Below are positions 1 to 12,000 of a stretch of 64,000 nt of DNA, in pieces. Source of the stretch: Achatina immaculata (lineage: Eukaryota; Mollusca; Gastropoda; Stylommatophora; Achatinidae); contig CM019719.1 in NCBI GenBank assembly GCA_009760885.1, positions 32,180,084 through 32,244,083 of the forward strand, read 5' to 3'. Position 1 is the first letter of the stretch; each line of letters starts with the position of its first letter. Below the pieces are notes generated by a model. That model did no database searches, was not told the DNA's origin, and was given only the letters and a program-made list of their open reading frames with translations. The position numbers were made by a program, and so were the translations under genes.

Positions 1-47
1 GTCTTGGAAGCTCCCCTCATGGTAATCCATTAACTTCAGTAGACGCT
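1..47 (-). CDS. WDR90: WDR90 exon e38, truncated by window edge
   Basis: Acceptor CACCCACAG. It enters in phase 1 (completing a Glu codon) and encodes RLLKLMDYHEGSFQD before the window ends, matching ECMLRLVDCAMGTAQDF near the WDR90 C-terminus. The remaining GHDNAV...ILVWEV-like end should lie immediately to the left of base 1. Confidence 0.9.
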
Positions 48-3000
48 CTGTGGGTGAAAAGATTTATCAGATGCTGTCATCTGAAGTGTTTTAACTAGTA
101 AGGATATTTATCAGATGCTGTCATCTGAAGTGTTTTAACTAGTAAGGATATTTATCAGATGCTGTCATCTGAAGTGTTTTAACTAGTAAGGATATTTATC
201 AGATGCTGTCATCTGAAGTCTTTTAACTAGTAAGGATATTTATCAGATGCTGTCATCTGAAGTGTTTTAACTAGTAAGGATATCATTAAAAAACACACAC
301 AAAAAAACAAACTAAAATTAATTTCCAAGCCCATTCTTCAAAACATAAAAACAAAAACCAGACCCCAAGACTATTATTGAGCAACATTTCTCTGATAACT
401 GACTGATAAACCAGCTTCTCCTTAAGTAATCAAGCTAGTGATTTTTATGTAATCTAACTATAGCGAACTATACCTGATATCCCCAGTGCAATCAAAGCTG
501 AATCGGGAGACACATCCATGCACAGACTCCAGTGTGTCAGGTTGACTGTTCTAACAACCTGTAAGATGTTGAAAAACACTATATATACATATGTCAGGAT
601 CCGTTAAAGGGCATTATAATTAATAGATGTCAGGCTCCATTAATGAGCATTATAACCAATATATGTCAGGATCCATTAATGAGCATTATAATTAATATAT
701 GTCAGGATCCATTAATGAGCATTATAACTAATATATGTCAGGATATGGGTGACACGATTCTATACTAATAAAATCATGTATTATGAAATGTTACTTTTTT
801 CTTTTCTTTTTTTTTTTTTTTTTGTAACACACAGAGTAAAAGAAAGTTGCCTTTAATTTACAAATAGACCTAATATCAGAAAATGCCACACCTGACAAAT
901 GCTATTTTGTACATACATATGTAAATCTTTGCACTTTCAAGTTCCATGTGACAGCTAATGGGACTTTTCTTATGAAGACAAATGATGTATTAAAAAAAAA
1001 AAGAGTAACACACCTTCCTTTGTGTGAGACTGTAAAACTGTATGACTTTTTCCATGCCGTAGCCAGTGTACACAACAGTATCTGCATCGTCTGGTGAGAA
1101 CTTGGCCAGGGTTGGTGGCAGCCAGTAGTAATGGCTCTAGGAAAAACAATATGAATCATTTTAAAATATAACATGAGAAAACAACAGGAATATAACTAAT
1201 TTTAAAATTTCAGCTTGTCACAATAAAATATCAGGTGCACTGTATTTTTGAAAATACTAAATGTTGGAACTGTAATAAAACTAAGATTGGTTTGCAATCT
1301 CTTCAATTTCTGTTACAGTGGAGCCAATACAGATTTTTTGTTTTTTAGATGTGGACTTCTCTCATTAAAATAAAGCAATAAATAGAACCCAGATGATGCT
1401 AAGATTTAAAAAAAAAAAATCCTTCTATGGACCCTCAGGGCGTCCACAGACCCCAAGTTGAAAACCACCAACTCAAGCATTTCCCCAAGGCTTCAGGACA
1501 CAGAAAAAGCCACGTGGGCTGGCTAACCTTGCTTCACTCATCACACCGAGCACTGTAATGCTCGCATTGGTCTTCAGTTAATAGGCACAGACATCAGAGG
1601 AATGGGCATAAGAGAAATTGTGTGGTTCCATGACACTGAAAACCAAATACTTTTTATGAACCAAGCCCTCTCCCTAATCCCCCAAATCTTTTTCCCCCCT
1701 CTTAGACAAATGCAACATATACCCAAAACTGTACTAACTGACTTGATGCATAATAAAATCTAACTTCTGTGTTTCTTGCCATGACTTGTGAACATAACTT
1801 GTATCATGATTAACGTAAACATTACTCCTGTAACATGAGAAGGTAAATTAACAAGTTTAACAATATCATGATGATGATGATGCTCACTGCGTCATGTTTT
1901 GAAACTTTGGATCCATCTGGCATGACGGCAGGTGCAGGAAACGTTAGCCAATCAACCAGCTCGCAGAAATCTTTTGACCAATCAGCAGACCAAACACTGA
2001 CTCGCCTGTCCACGCTGCTTGCCAGCCACAGTGTAGGGGCAATAACTCCAACATCTATATCCTGGAGAGGATATATATATATGGATCGTGCTGGGATTTT
2101 TTGAAACCAGTACAAATGTGGAGAGTTTTGAATATCTTGGATCATTACTAACTGGTAATGGAGATACAATGAGGGAAATTAAAAGGAGGACATCTATTGC
2201 TCTTCAGAAAGTAAAACAACTAAAGAATCTGTTGAGAGGAGCAGATAGAACCACAAAAATAAGATTCTTAAGGGCATGCATCTTTCCCATTGCAACATAT
2301 GCCTGTGAGACCTGGACACTTAATAAAACAGCTGAGAAACGCATAAATGCCTTTGAATGTAAATGCTACAGAAGAGCTCTTCAAATATCATGGACACAAA
2401 AAAGAACAAATATATCCATACTACAAGAACTTAAGAAGGCTGGCTAGTGAAGAGGATTAGGGAGAGAAAACTTAAATATTTTGAACACATTAAACGTCAT
2501 GACAGTCTAGAAAAGACCGTCATAATGGGAAAAAGAAAGAGAGGAAGACCAAGGCGAAGATGGCTGCAAGACATCGTTGATGATCTGCAAATGGATGCAT
2601 CAGCAGCAGGCCATCTTGCTCACAACTGAGAGGCCTACAGGAGTGCTGTTTGGGAGGCAAAGTTCCACAAGGGACATGCAAATAAATGAATGAATGATAC
2701 AAATTGTACATGTCCTTCACCTTGGATGAAATATTTTCAGAAATACCAGTTTTCTCATTACAACTTTCGGCACTATAATATATAATATAATATATTAACT
2801 TATATAAATAATAAATATATAAGTTAAACAAACTCTGCAAACATCAGCAGAAAGTAAATGTCTCTATGAATATTTTTTTCTTACCTTACCTGTGGCAAGA
2901 TTTAATCTCTACAAAATTTGCGAGACTTGATCTTTACAAAATGCTCGCAAGCTGAATCAAACTCAAAACTGATTCTCCTCCATGCAAACTGAGCATCATC

Positions 3001-6000
3001 AGTCTGCTGGCTCGATCATCCTCCAACTGATTTCACTAGCCGTTTCTTACTAGGTTGTATAAGCTGAAGCCCCTCTCAGCAGGAACACTAGACACAGGAA
3101 TAACCAGGGCTGTCTGGGCTCATGTTGTAAAATCTGGAAACTGCACAGCTACATTTTTTTATCACAGCCACACACGCCATATCAAAGCTGATTAAACCGC
3201 ATCCTGCCAACGTGCGTTTAAACCGTGTCCCACCAACGTGTGTTTAAACCGTGTCCCACCAACGTGTGTTTAAACCGTGTCCCACCAATGTGTGTTTAAA
3301 CCGTGTCCCACCAACGTGTGTTTAAACCGTGTCCCACCAACGTGTGTTTAAACTGTTAGAAATCTTGTCAGGCCCTGGGCCCACAGATGACAGTAGCATA
3401 ATGACATCTTAGCTCATTAAACTCATTTGTACCATAGCGATCAAGCTCATCCCAGACAGGAGTGTATCTCTCAACATAAAGCAGTTGTGCCAGAGAAGAA
3501 ACAATAGTAATTTAGTTGGTAGGAAACCCTGCACTTAAGGAGTCTATCAGTTGTTGAATAAAATTTTGTCCCACGCTTTGAAACGTTCGTCGAGTATTTA
3601 ATTTTGTCAACGTGACATCATCAAAAACAGTACCTTCATTATCCAGTTTTTCAACCAACTCCTTTTCGTTTTGAACCAGGAGTTATCAGTAAAGCACACG
3701 GAGTGCACTTTTAGTACTTTTTATCCACTGTTGATAGGTTCACCGAGTCTTTCTGAAATGTCAAATTCAGTTTCTCTACCACGGGAATGACATCAAGAAA
3801 GCATGTATGTCATAGCAGCAAATGAAGGCATTTTGCCTTTATGCAGTAAACCTGCAGCTACTTGATTATTTCTTCTTCGAGTGTGTATTAGTTCTTTTTA
3901 TGGTTAAGATCTATATCTAAGTTCTTGGACTCCTAGGATTTAGAACTTGTGATCTTCCTATGCGCAGATTAAGGGAGAGTATGTTACCAGGGAAACAAGA
4001 GGAAAAAAAAAAAAAAAGGGCAGAACTACAAGCAATTAACTAGTTAGTCAGATGCCCTTATCACTAAGCTGCTCAGACTCTCACAGAAATGAACAACTTT
4101 GTTATTAGACCACGTGCCAGAAGAAAGAAACTATGTGTGTGTGTGTGTGCATGTGTTATTACCTTGGTCATGGTGACATCAATGTTGGAAATGGCCACAC
4201 CCTTGTGGTCACTGATGACCCTGATTGTCATGCCTGTAGTAGGGCTGCTCACAGCAATCAGACCATCACTCCCTCCAGAAACTATCACAGTTCCTGCAGA
4301 CATATTTAGTCCTCATGAATATCTTCAGTGAAATTTGATTCCAACTGACAAAAAAAAAAAAAGCTCACCTTTAAAATCCTTGGATTTGTGTGACACTTTT
4401 TTTTTTGTGACACTTTTTTTTTGTGACACTATTCAAATAGCACTTTCATGTTGGAAGCAAGATTCTGAACAATGCTTTAAAAAAAAAACAAAAAACAACA
4501 GGGATCCGTATTCCTTGACTTTCATAGAAGTAAAGATCTGGTTCATAGGAAGGTCATGGTACAAAGTTAAATGAAAGGACAAAAAAAAATATATATATAT
4601 AAATATACATGAAGCCAGTGCACTAAAGTTGTGATAACAAAACTTTAGCTCTAATCATACAATACTGTGATCTATTACTTTTCTCTGTGAAAGTCTCGTT
4701 GTTGTTTCCTATTTGTAATAATATGTATCTGTAACAAAACTGAAACATCACAACTGTGTGCTTATTAATTAATAAAACTATTCCTACTTTTTTGTTTTAA
4801 ACAGTTTTTAACATTTTTTTCTATGAGATTAAAGTGCTACAGAGTTGTCACTGCACATCACATTTGTTCTCGTACCATTTCCCTGGAACTACGAGCTGGA
4901 TGTCCTCTGCAAGGCAATACAGGGAAAGGTGACTCCACTGATATGAAGACCACAGCAATCTTTACCCTGTTGCCCAGGCTGAGTCCACTACTGAGGGGGA
5001 GGTATGAAAAGAGAAGTGGGATAGGGTCTTGGCCTGCTGTGATTCACTGGCCCTGATATTGTGCTGTCATTCTAGCAGTCATCTTTGCTCCCTGCATATA
5101 AACTTTCAGTGCTCTGCTCTTCTCCTATGAAGAACGATTCCTGCATGGTGCAGGCTCTCCCATAGCACCAGAGAGAGAGAGAGAGAATCTTGACAAATGG
5201 GAGATGACGGGTCAGATTTATTCCCATGCCTCAACTCAAAGACGGGCCAAAAGCCTATTCCTGCTGACTTGGCCAATCTTACTCATTTTATGAAGAATCT
5301 GATTATCAGCCAAAGTAACATATTCTGAAACAATTCTCCAGAGAAGCATATTACAGAACACACTGGTCAAAACAAAAACTCTGATGAATATGAGGAAAGT
5401 GAAAAAAAAAAAAGAGAAATTAAATTACTTTGCTGCAGGAATATGGAGATTCTTTTTCTGCTTCAATCTCCCATAGCTAAAAAGCAGGGGCTGTGCAATG
5501 CTTCTTTAGCAGACTCCACCACCATGGGAACTACGGTGATCACTGCCCCATTTGCCATACTATTCCTGTTACTGGAGGGTACCAGCAGAGAGGTGGAACA
5601 GGGTCTTGGTCAGCTATAGTTCACTAATCCTGATGCTAGCTTAAATGGACAGCGCCTTCACCCCCCGGAATACAGAGGCAAAACAGTTTGAAATACGACA
5701 AAGCGGTGGATTCTCATGAATTTATCTGTTTCAAGACAATGACTGATACTGATATGCTGAACATAATGTGGTACAAAAACTGCTGTTTGGATGAGACAAT
5801 GAATGCTAAAGAATTTTTCTTTCTTATCAGTTTAAGGGTATTTTATGTAACAATAACCTGTCAAAAATGTTAACTTTCATGGCTTGAAAATTAGAAATTA
5901 TAAGAAAATCAATTCTGTATTAATTTTCACAGGTTTTTAAAACATCAAAAGATGACATTATATTGGAAGGTTTATTAATAAAAATAATTTATCAATAAAT

Positions 6001-9000
6001 TCGTGAATTGGTATACACTGACAGAGGGATGATACATCAAAACTAGTTTCTCAAGTCAAAAAGACTGGCTTTAGCCTGACTTCCAGTACTGTGCTATCAA
6101 CCAGCCTGAAAGCTGGTACCTGACTCACCCCTTGCTTTGTTAGGGAACACATCTTATTTCTATTTTTAAAAAAAATATTGAAAAGTGAAGAAAATGAAAT
6201 ATTATTTCTCCGTGGTATTAAATGCTCTACATGGATGGAATATGTGCTACCATTTCCAATGAAGAAAAAAGTATGAATTATAGATGCCACAGCAGACATC
6301 ACTGGCAATATGTTAACATGAAACAAAATTTTTACAGCCGGATCATGCCAAATAATGTCTCATAAGACAACTTCACTAAAACTAAAAGGTAAATGACTAA
6401 CATGGCACTCAGAAAGGAAACAAACGCACAAAAATCTACATGCTAAACTCACCATCAGCTGAAAAAGCTATAGCTGTCACAGTTACAGCATGTGGGCGCA
6501 TCTTCAGCAACATTTTAACTTTGTGGACATCAAAAACACGCACTGTGCCATCACTGTAACCCCCGGTTACCAGAGGCACTTGACCTCCCAGCGTAAGATG
6601 GGCTGGCCCGGATGCTAAGCACGTGCAGGACTAACGTGAAAAATATGTGTGCAGTCAAATATAAAGTATCAAAAACACAAGAATGGTGAACAGCATGAGA
6701 GTGGTATTTGAAAATATTTAAAAAGGAGGCATCAGATTTCAGTGTGCCCTAAAGTGAAACTGTGCTTTAAGTGGTTGTAAAAAAAAGATGACGGGTGGAC
6801 TTTATAAAGAAAACTGTATTGTGGGACTTTATGCTAAGAAAAAAGGTTCCCCGACTGGAATGCAATGAGGACTTGAGGACTGTACACTAGAATCAGTCAT
6901 GAGAAAAGGCTGACAAGAAACCCAGGACTGCTTGAAATCTGCCTGCTTGAAAATCTTCTTGTAGTATAAAAAAATGCCATTATTATTAATATTGCACCAG
7001 TTTGCCATGCATTGCTCTCCATTTCTTCACACTCTTATGAAGCATAAAAAAACTGGCAACCTTCCTCAATTCAGACCAAATCGATCCTGGTCTTTTTTAC
7101 CTCATCTTCTAAAAATTTTTTTAGGCACCTGCCACAATTAAACTCCTCTTTTTCTCGCAGCCTGCAAATAGCCTTTATACATTGCCTCACCTATTTTGTT
7201 TGCTGTTTATAAATGAAATGGTGAAAATTCAACACAAATAAAATGAAGGTCTGTTAACAATAGCTACAGGAGGCCTCTGATTACCTGCTCCATGACCTGG
7301 AACTGAAGAGCCTGTTCCCTGTTGTCCAGTGACCAGACCCTCACACTGCCGTCATCCCCGCCTGTTAGTATCAGATTGTTTGGGGCGAAGGTGACGCCAT
7401 TAATCTTCAACAACAAAAAAATAACAAAACATTCCACATATTCATACCAGCAATAATACAATCAATCTATATGCCAAGAACAATGTAAAGTGTACATAAA
7501 CATTACAGTCAATATACCACAATAAAACAAACAATGCAAATTCTACATAAGCATTACAAACAGTCAATATACCAGCAATAAAACAAACAATCCATACACC
7601 AAGAACAATGTAAAGTCTACACAAACATTACAAACAGTCAATATACCACTAATAAAACAATCTATATACTGACAATAAAATGGATTAACATATTATATTG
7701 AAGATGATTATCACAAAATAATACATTCTGCTCTCAGTATCTGACAGTGGAGCAATCTCTGTTATCAATGTGCCCTCTAAAGTTTTGTGGTTTGTGTGCA
7801 AAATTTTCAACCTGTATACAAGTCTAAAAAAATACCAAAAAACTTTTGTGTGCAAATTGCGAATCTTAAAGTCATGTTACAAAGTATAATTTAAAATTTT
7901 CATAGAAAAAAATTTAAGAATCCAAAGAAATTGAGAAAACAAGCTCAATTAGCATTATCATAATTTTTTTTTCAGTGCTATACAGCAAGCTAAGATTATT
8001 CAATTCAAATGTAATATCCACCCTCATTTATGCATGCAAAAACTGGAAAACTAAAGAAATAGACAACAAATTAGACTGTTTTGAAAACAAATGCCTAAGG
8101 AAAATACTCGGTATAAAGCAGAATGAGCTCAAGAGCAACACAGAGATAAGGCAGACAAGCGAACAACAACCTGTCTCATCTTCTTACATCCTTCCCATGC
8201 TGTTAAACATCACGTAGGGCTCACATGGTAGTTTGCCAAATTTTCCTGTCCTTGGCGAGCTTTTCAACTTTATCAAGGGATTTTGTGCCTACTAATTGGC
8301 CTCTTCTAACAGTGTCTTCTTTAGAGTTTCACATGGTCGACCTCTTTTTCTTTGGCCTGTTGTGTTCCACTTGATAGCTTGTTTTGGAATTCTCTGACTG
8401 ATCCTTCTCATGACGTGACCGATGTATGTCCATCTCCTTTTCCTGATCACAGCGACAACAAAAATTGAAAAAATAAAAGTAACAATTTTATTTCTTTTGT
8501 GCGGCTTATAACAGTTCTTAGAAGGAACCTCTAGAAATAGAGGTCAGCAGCAAATAATTGGATAAATGGTAGAAAACCAAACTGTGGTGGGTATCTTGCT
8601 GCCTTACAGGTCAGTCTCTTCAGACCAGTGTTTCCCAACCTTTTCTGGATCATGCCCCACTTTAATGCCTCAAATATTTTGATGTTAACAGCATAAAAGT
8701 CAATCAAGTTCTAAAAGAGCATAATATAAATATATTCTAACTGCCCCCCCCCCCCCCCAATATTAAAATTTCCCCGCTATGGGGGCATATATCTCATGTT
8801 GGGAAACACTGCTTTAGGCAAAAGCTGATGCAGAACACCATATATAAACTGAACAGAAGGCAAAGGAAAACCACCATCATACTTCTGACCATAAAATAAT
8901 GCTGTAAAGGGGTGTTCCAGTGGAGCAGCTTTGCTTGGTAGTGGCCATCACATCTGCCAGGTCACACTAGACTGTAGCAAGAAATCACGCATTGAAGAAA

Positions 9001-12000
9001 CAACACAGAAAATTTAGAGCCATGAAACATTCACTGAATGCTGAAAGAAAGAAAGCAATAATTCAAGAAATGCACAGCAATATATATTTATATATTTTCA
9101 TATCTTCTCCCGCAGTCTTGCAGCCCTTCTTTACTTACTCTATTATGATGTCCAGACACCAGCCTTATGGAAGTTCTTTCTGCCCAGTTGATGTACCACA
9201 AGGTTCCTGTTGCTGTTCCCACAATTCCCTAGTCAATGAAGACATTCTGAGTGACACTTCAGGTATGCCAGGTAAAAAAGACTTTATAAAATCCTATTTA
9301 TGCTTGTACAATAAGAGAGAAAACATACTGTAAACAACACAAGTGAGGCAGCACTATTACGGACAACATGAAGTATATGGGTAGAAATCTTTATAAAAAT
9401 AACAGAACGGAAGAAATTTTGCATTAAAAACAAAATAAAAGGAAAGTCTGTATAAAAACAATAAAATAAAAAGAAAGTCTGTATAAAAATAACAAAATGA
9501 AAAGTCTGTATAAAAAAAAACAGAATAAAAAGAAAATCTATATATAAAATAAAGAAGGAAAATATGAAAATAACACAAAGGGAAATGTTGATGACAACCA
9601 AAAAAAAAAAAAAAAACTCATAAAAATCAAAACTAATAAGTTTTCCAGCAAATCACATACACACCTGGTATAAGAAAAATGTATAAAATTAATAGCAAGA
9701 TTTGTTTATTATGTCATAATAATGAGCTAGCCAGAAAAAAAATATATTTGCGTAACAATAAAAGCTAAATCACTTTAAGTTTAAAAAAAAAAAAACAAAA
9801 CCAAACCTGAATTTCCTGCACTATAAGACATAATTTTTTTCCAGAAAAACTGAACCAAAATTATTGAGAATGTTAACATTTTCTCCTGACCCAGTGCTTC
9901 AGCCATTTAAAAACAAAACAGTCTAGTGAACCTTCTTGTCTTCCCCAGATGGTGCTACTGCCTGCAGCAGTCTATGTACTTACTCCGTAACAATCAGGAC
10001 CAAATCATTTCTTCTATGAGAATTCAAATTTTCTTCACTCATTTCTGCCTATCTGTACTTCCTGCTTCAGAGGACTTTGGTATGCAATGTTCATATGCTA
10101 TGTGGCTGGAGATACATCTTACATCCTCCATTTATATGCTGTGTGGCTGGAGATACATCTTACATCCTCCATTTATATACTGTGTGGCTGGAGATACATC
10201 TTACATCCTCCATTTATATGCTGTGTGGCTGAAGATACATCTTACATCCTCCATTTATATGCTGTGTGGCTGGAGATACATCTTACATCCTCCATTTATA
10301 TGCTGTGTGGCTGGAGATACATCTTACATCCTCCATTTATATGCTGTGTGGCTGAAGATACATCTTACATCCTCCATTTATATACTGTGTGGCTGGAGAT
10401 ACATCTGACATCCTCCATTTATATGCTGTCTGGCTGGAGATACATCTGACATCCTCCATTTATAAATTCCTAAAGCAAGTCTGAACATTTCCATTGTAAC
10501 TGATGCTAAATGTTGAACTGTCACAAAATAATGACCTTTTCTTGAGAAAGTGTTATGTCTGATTTACTCCAGATACTGTACCACAGCTGATACGTAATGC
10601 ATCGCTGATGACAGACAGTGCAATAGCTGATAGATACATCATCTTTAGCAGGGTTAGATCATGATCGCGCCTTTTTTGCTGGAGATTTCATGACTATGGC
10701 AAATTTGGAGCCCCATCACATAATCATAACATTTTAGTGCTCTTGTGTATAGAAGAATACTTGTACTGCAGACCTTCAATACTGCAGCTCACATGGCATA
10801 TCAAAATCAGAACATAAAAAATAGTATTTAAAGACAACTGGCTTATCACCAAATTTACATGTGTATGAAACACAGACTCACCATATCCAGTGTGTCATCA
10901 AATTTAGCACATGTAACAGCACCATCCAGGATGATCTCATCTTCCATTACCAGTCCAGACATCCCGCTAGAGTCTTGTCTCCCACCAGTCAGTTTTAAGC
11001 TGCTGACCCCGCCCACTGTCCACAGCTTCAAGTTGTGGCTGGTGCTGGCGGTCATGAGTCGACTGTGCCGAGACACAAGCTTTGCTGAAATAAAGCTTGA
11101 CTATCACCATATCATTTTTGCATTTGAAAAAAAAAAAAAGTATACATGTTTACAGATGTTTTATCTTTCATTCCACACTGTGAACTGCTACAACTACTTT
11201 TCTACAGTGCTATTAATAAGAAGCAGATTATTTGACTTCACCGCCACTGGTATGAAGTGCCTGAATAACTACATGGCAAAACTACACTTGTCTCTCATAG
11301 CAAAAGTCAGAGGTTTAAGTCTAGCCAGTGACACTGCTGCCACCTGACTCCTTCTGGAGTTGCAGAAGGAAAGATGGCCAGGTGTGATGCTGACTATACC
11401 ATCTTCTGGCATGCTGAAAAGTCAAGCAAAATCTGGACACTAACATACTATCCCCTAGGTTTCTGTATGGTATGAAAGCATCACCTTTGTGTTCACTTGT
11501 ACAAAATCAATATGGGCAATCTTACAAATAAATGAAAACAAAAAAAAAATATTTCCAAAACTAACTAAAGAAAAAAAAGAGAACGAAGTAAAACATCTAT
11601 ACAACAATGAATTTTTAAAAGCTACGATTATATTTTCTTTTCATAAACTTGACCTTGGCTTCTTTTGCCAATGTGAACTCATGTATTAGCTCCACAGATA
11701 TGGGATTAATTTGTAAAGAAACGAGCTTTCCCTTACATGCAGCAATCTTCTTTGTTCATTCTCAGATTCTGATCTGGGCTTCAGACAGAAACTTTGCTGT
11801 TGTTTCCAGGGTTAGATGTCTCCGCTGTACCCTGCTATTGGGCTAAATGTCTTGTTCTTTCCTCTGAAGGTGTTGATAGTACTCATTCTGTATGTGGTGC
11901 TTACTTTTATGTGCTCCAATCTATGCTGATGCCTTTATTTAATAACTCCTGAGATTAGAGGCAGAATGGCACCACTTATGGAACACAGATTTATGGAGAA

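Noticed and set aside
589..746. 36-bp direct repeats resembling a CRISPR array
   Set aside because: Units are contiguous without unique spacers, the host is eukaryotic, and no cas-like gene is present.
1868..2104. Plus-strand 78-codon ORF
   Set aside because: Antisense shadow of exon e35, whose minus-strand reading is strongly conserved.
8743..8758. Poly-C and poly-G tracts as functional G-quadruplex regions
   Set aside because: Single homopolymer runs without the spaced G-tract pattern; the one here lies inside a MITE.
9926..10449. Plus-strand ORFs of 160 and 120 codons
   Set aside because: They are the 41-bp minisatellite read in two frames; no start context, no family, and the peptide is a repeated tract.
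10859..11347. Plus-strand 162-codon ORF
   Set aside because: Its first 70 codons are antisense to exon e30; the remainder has no recognisable content.
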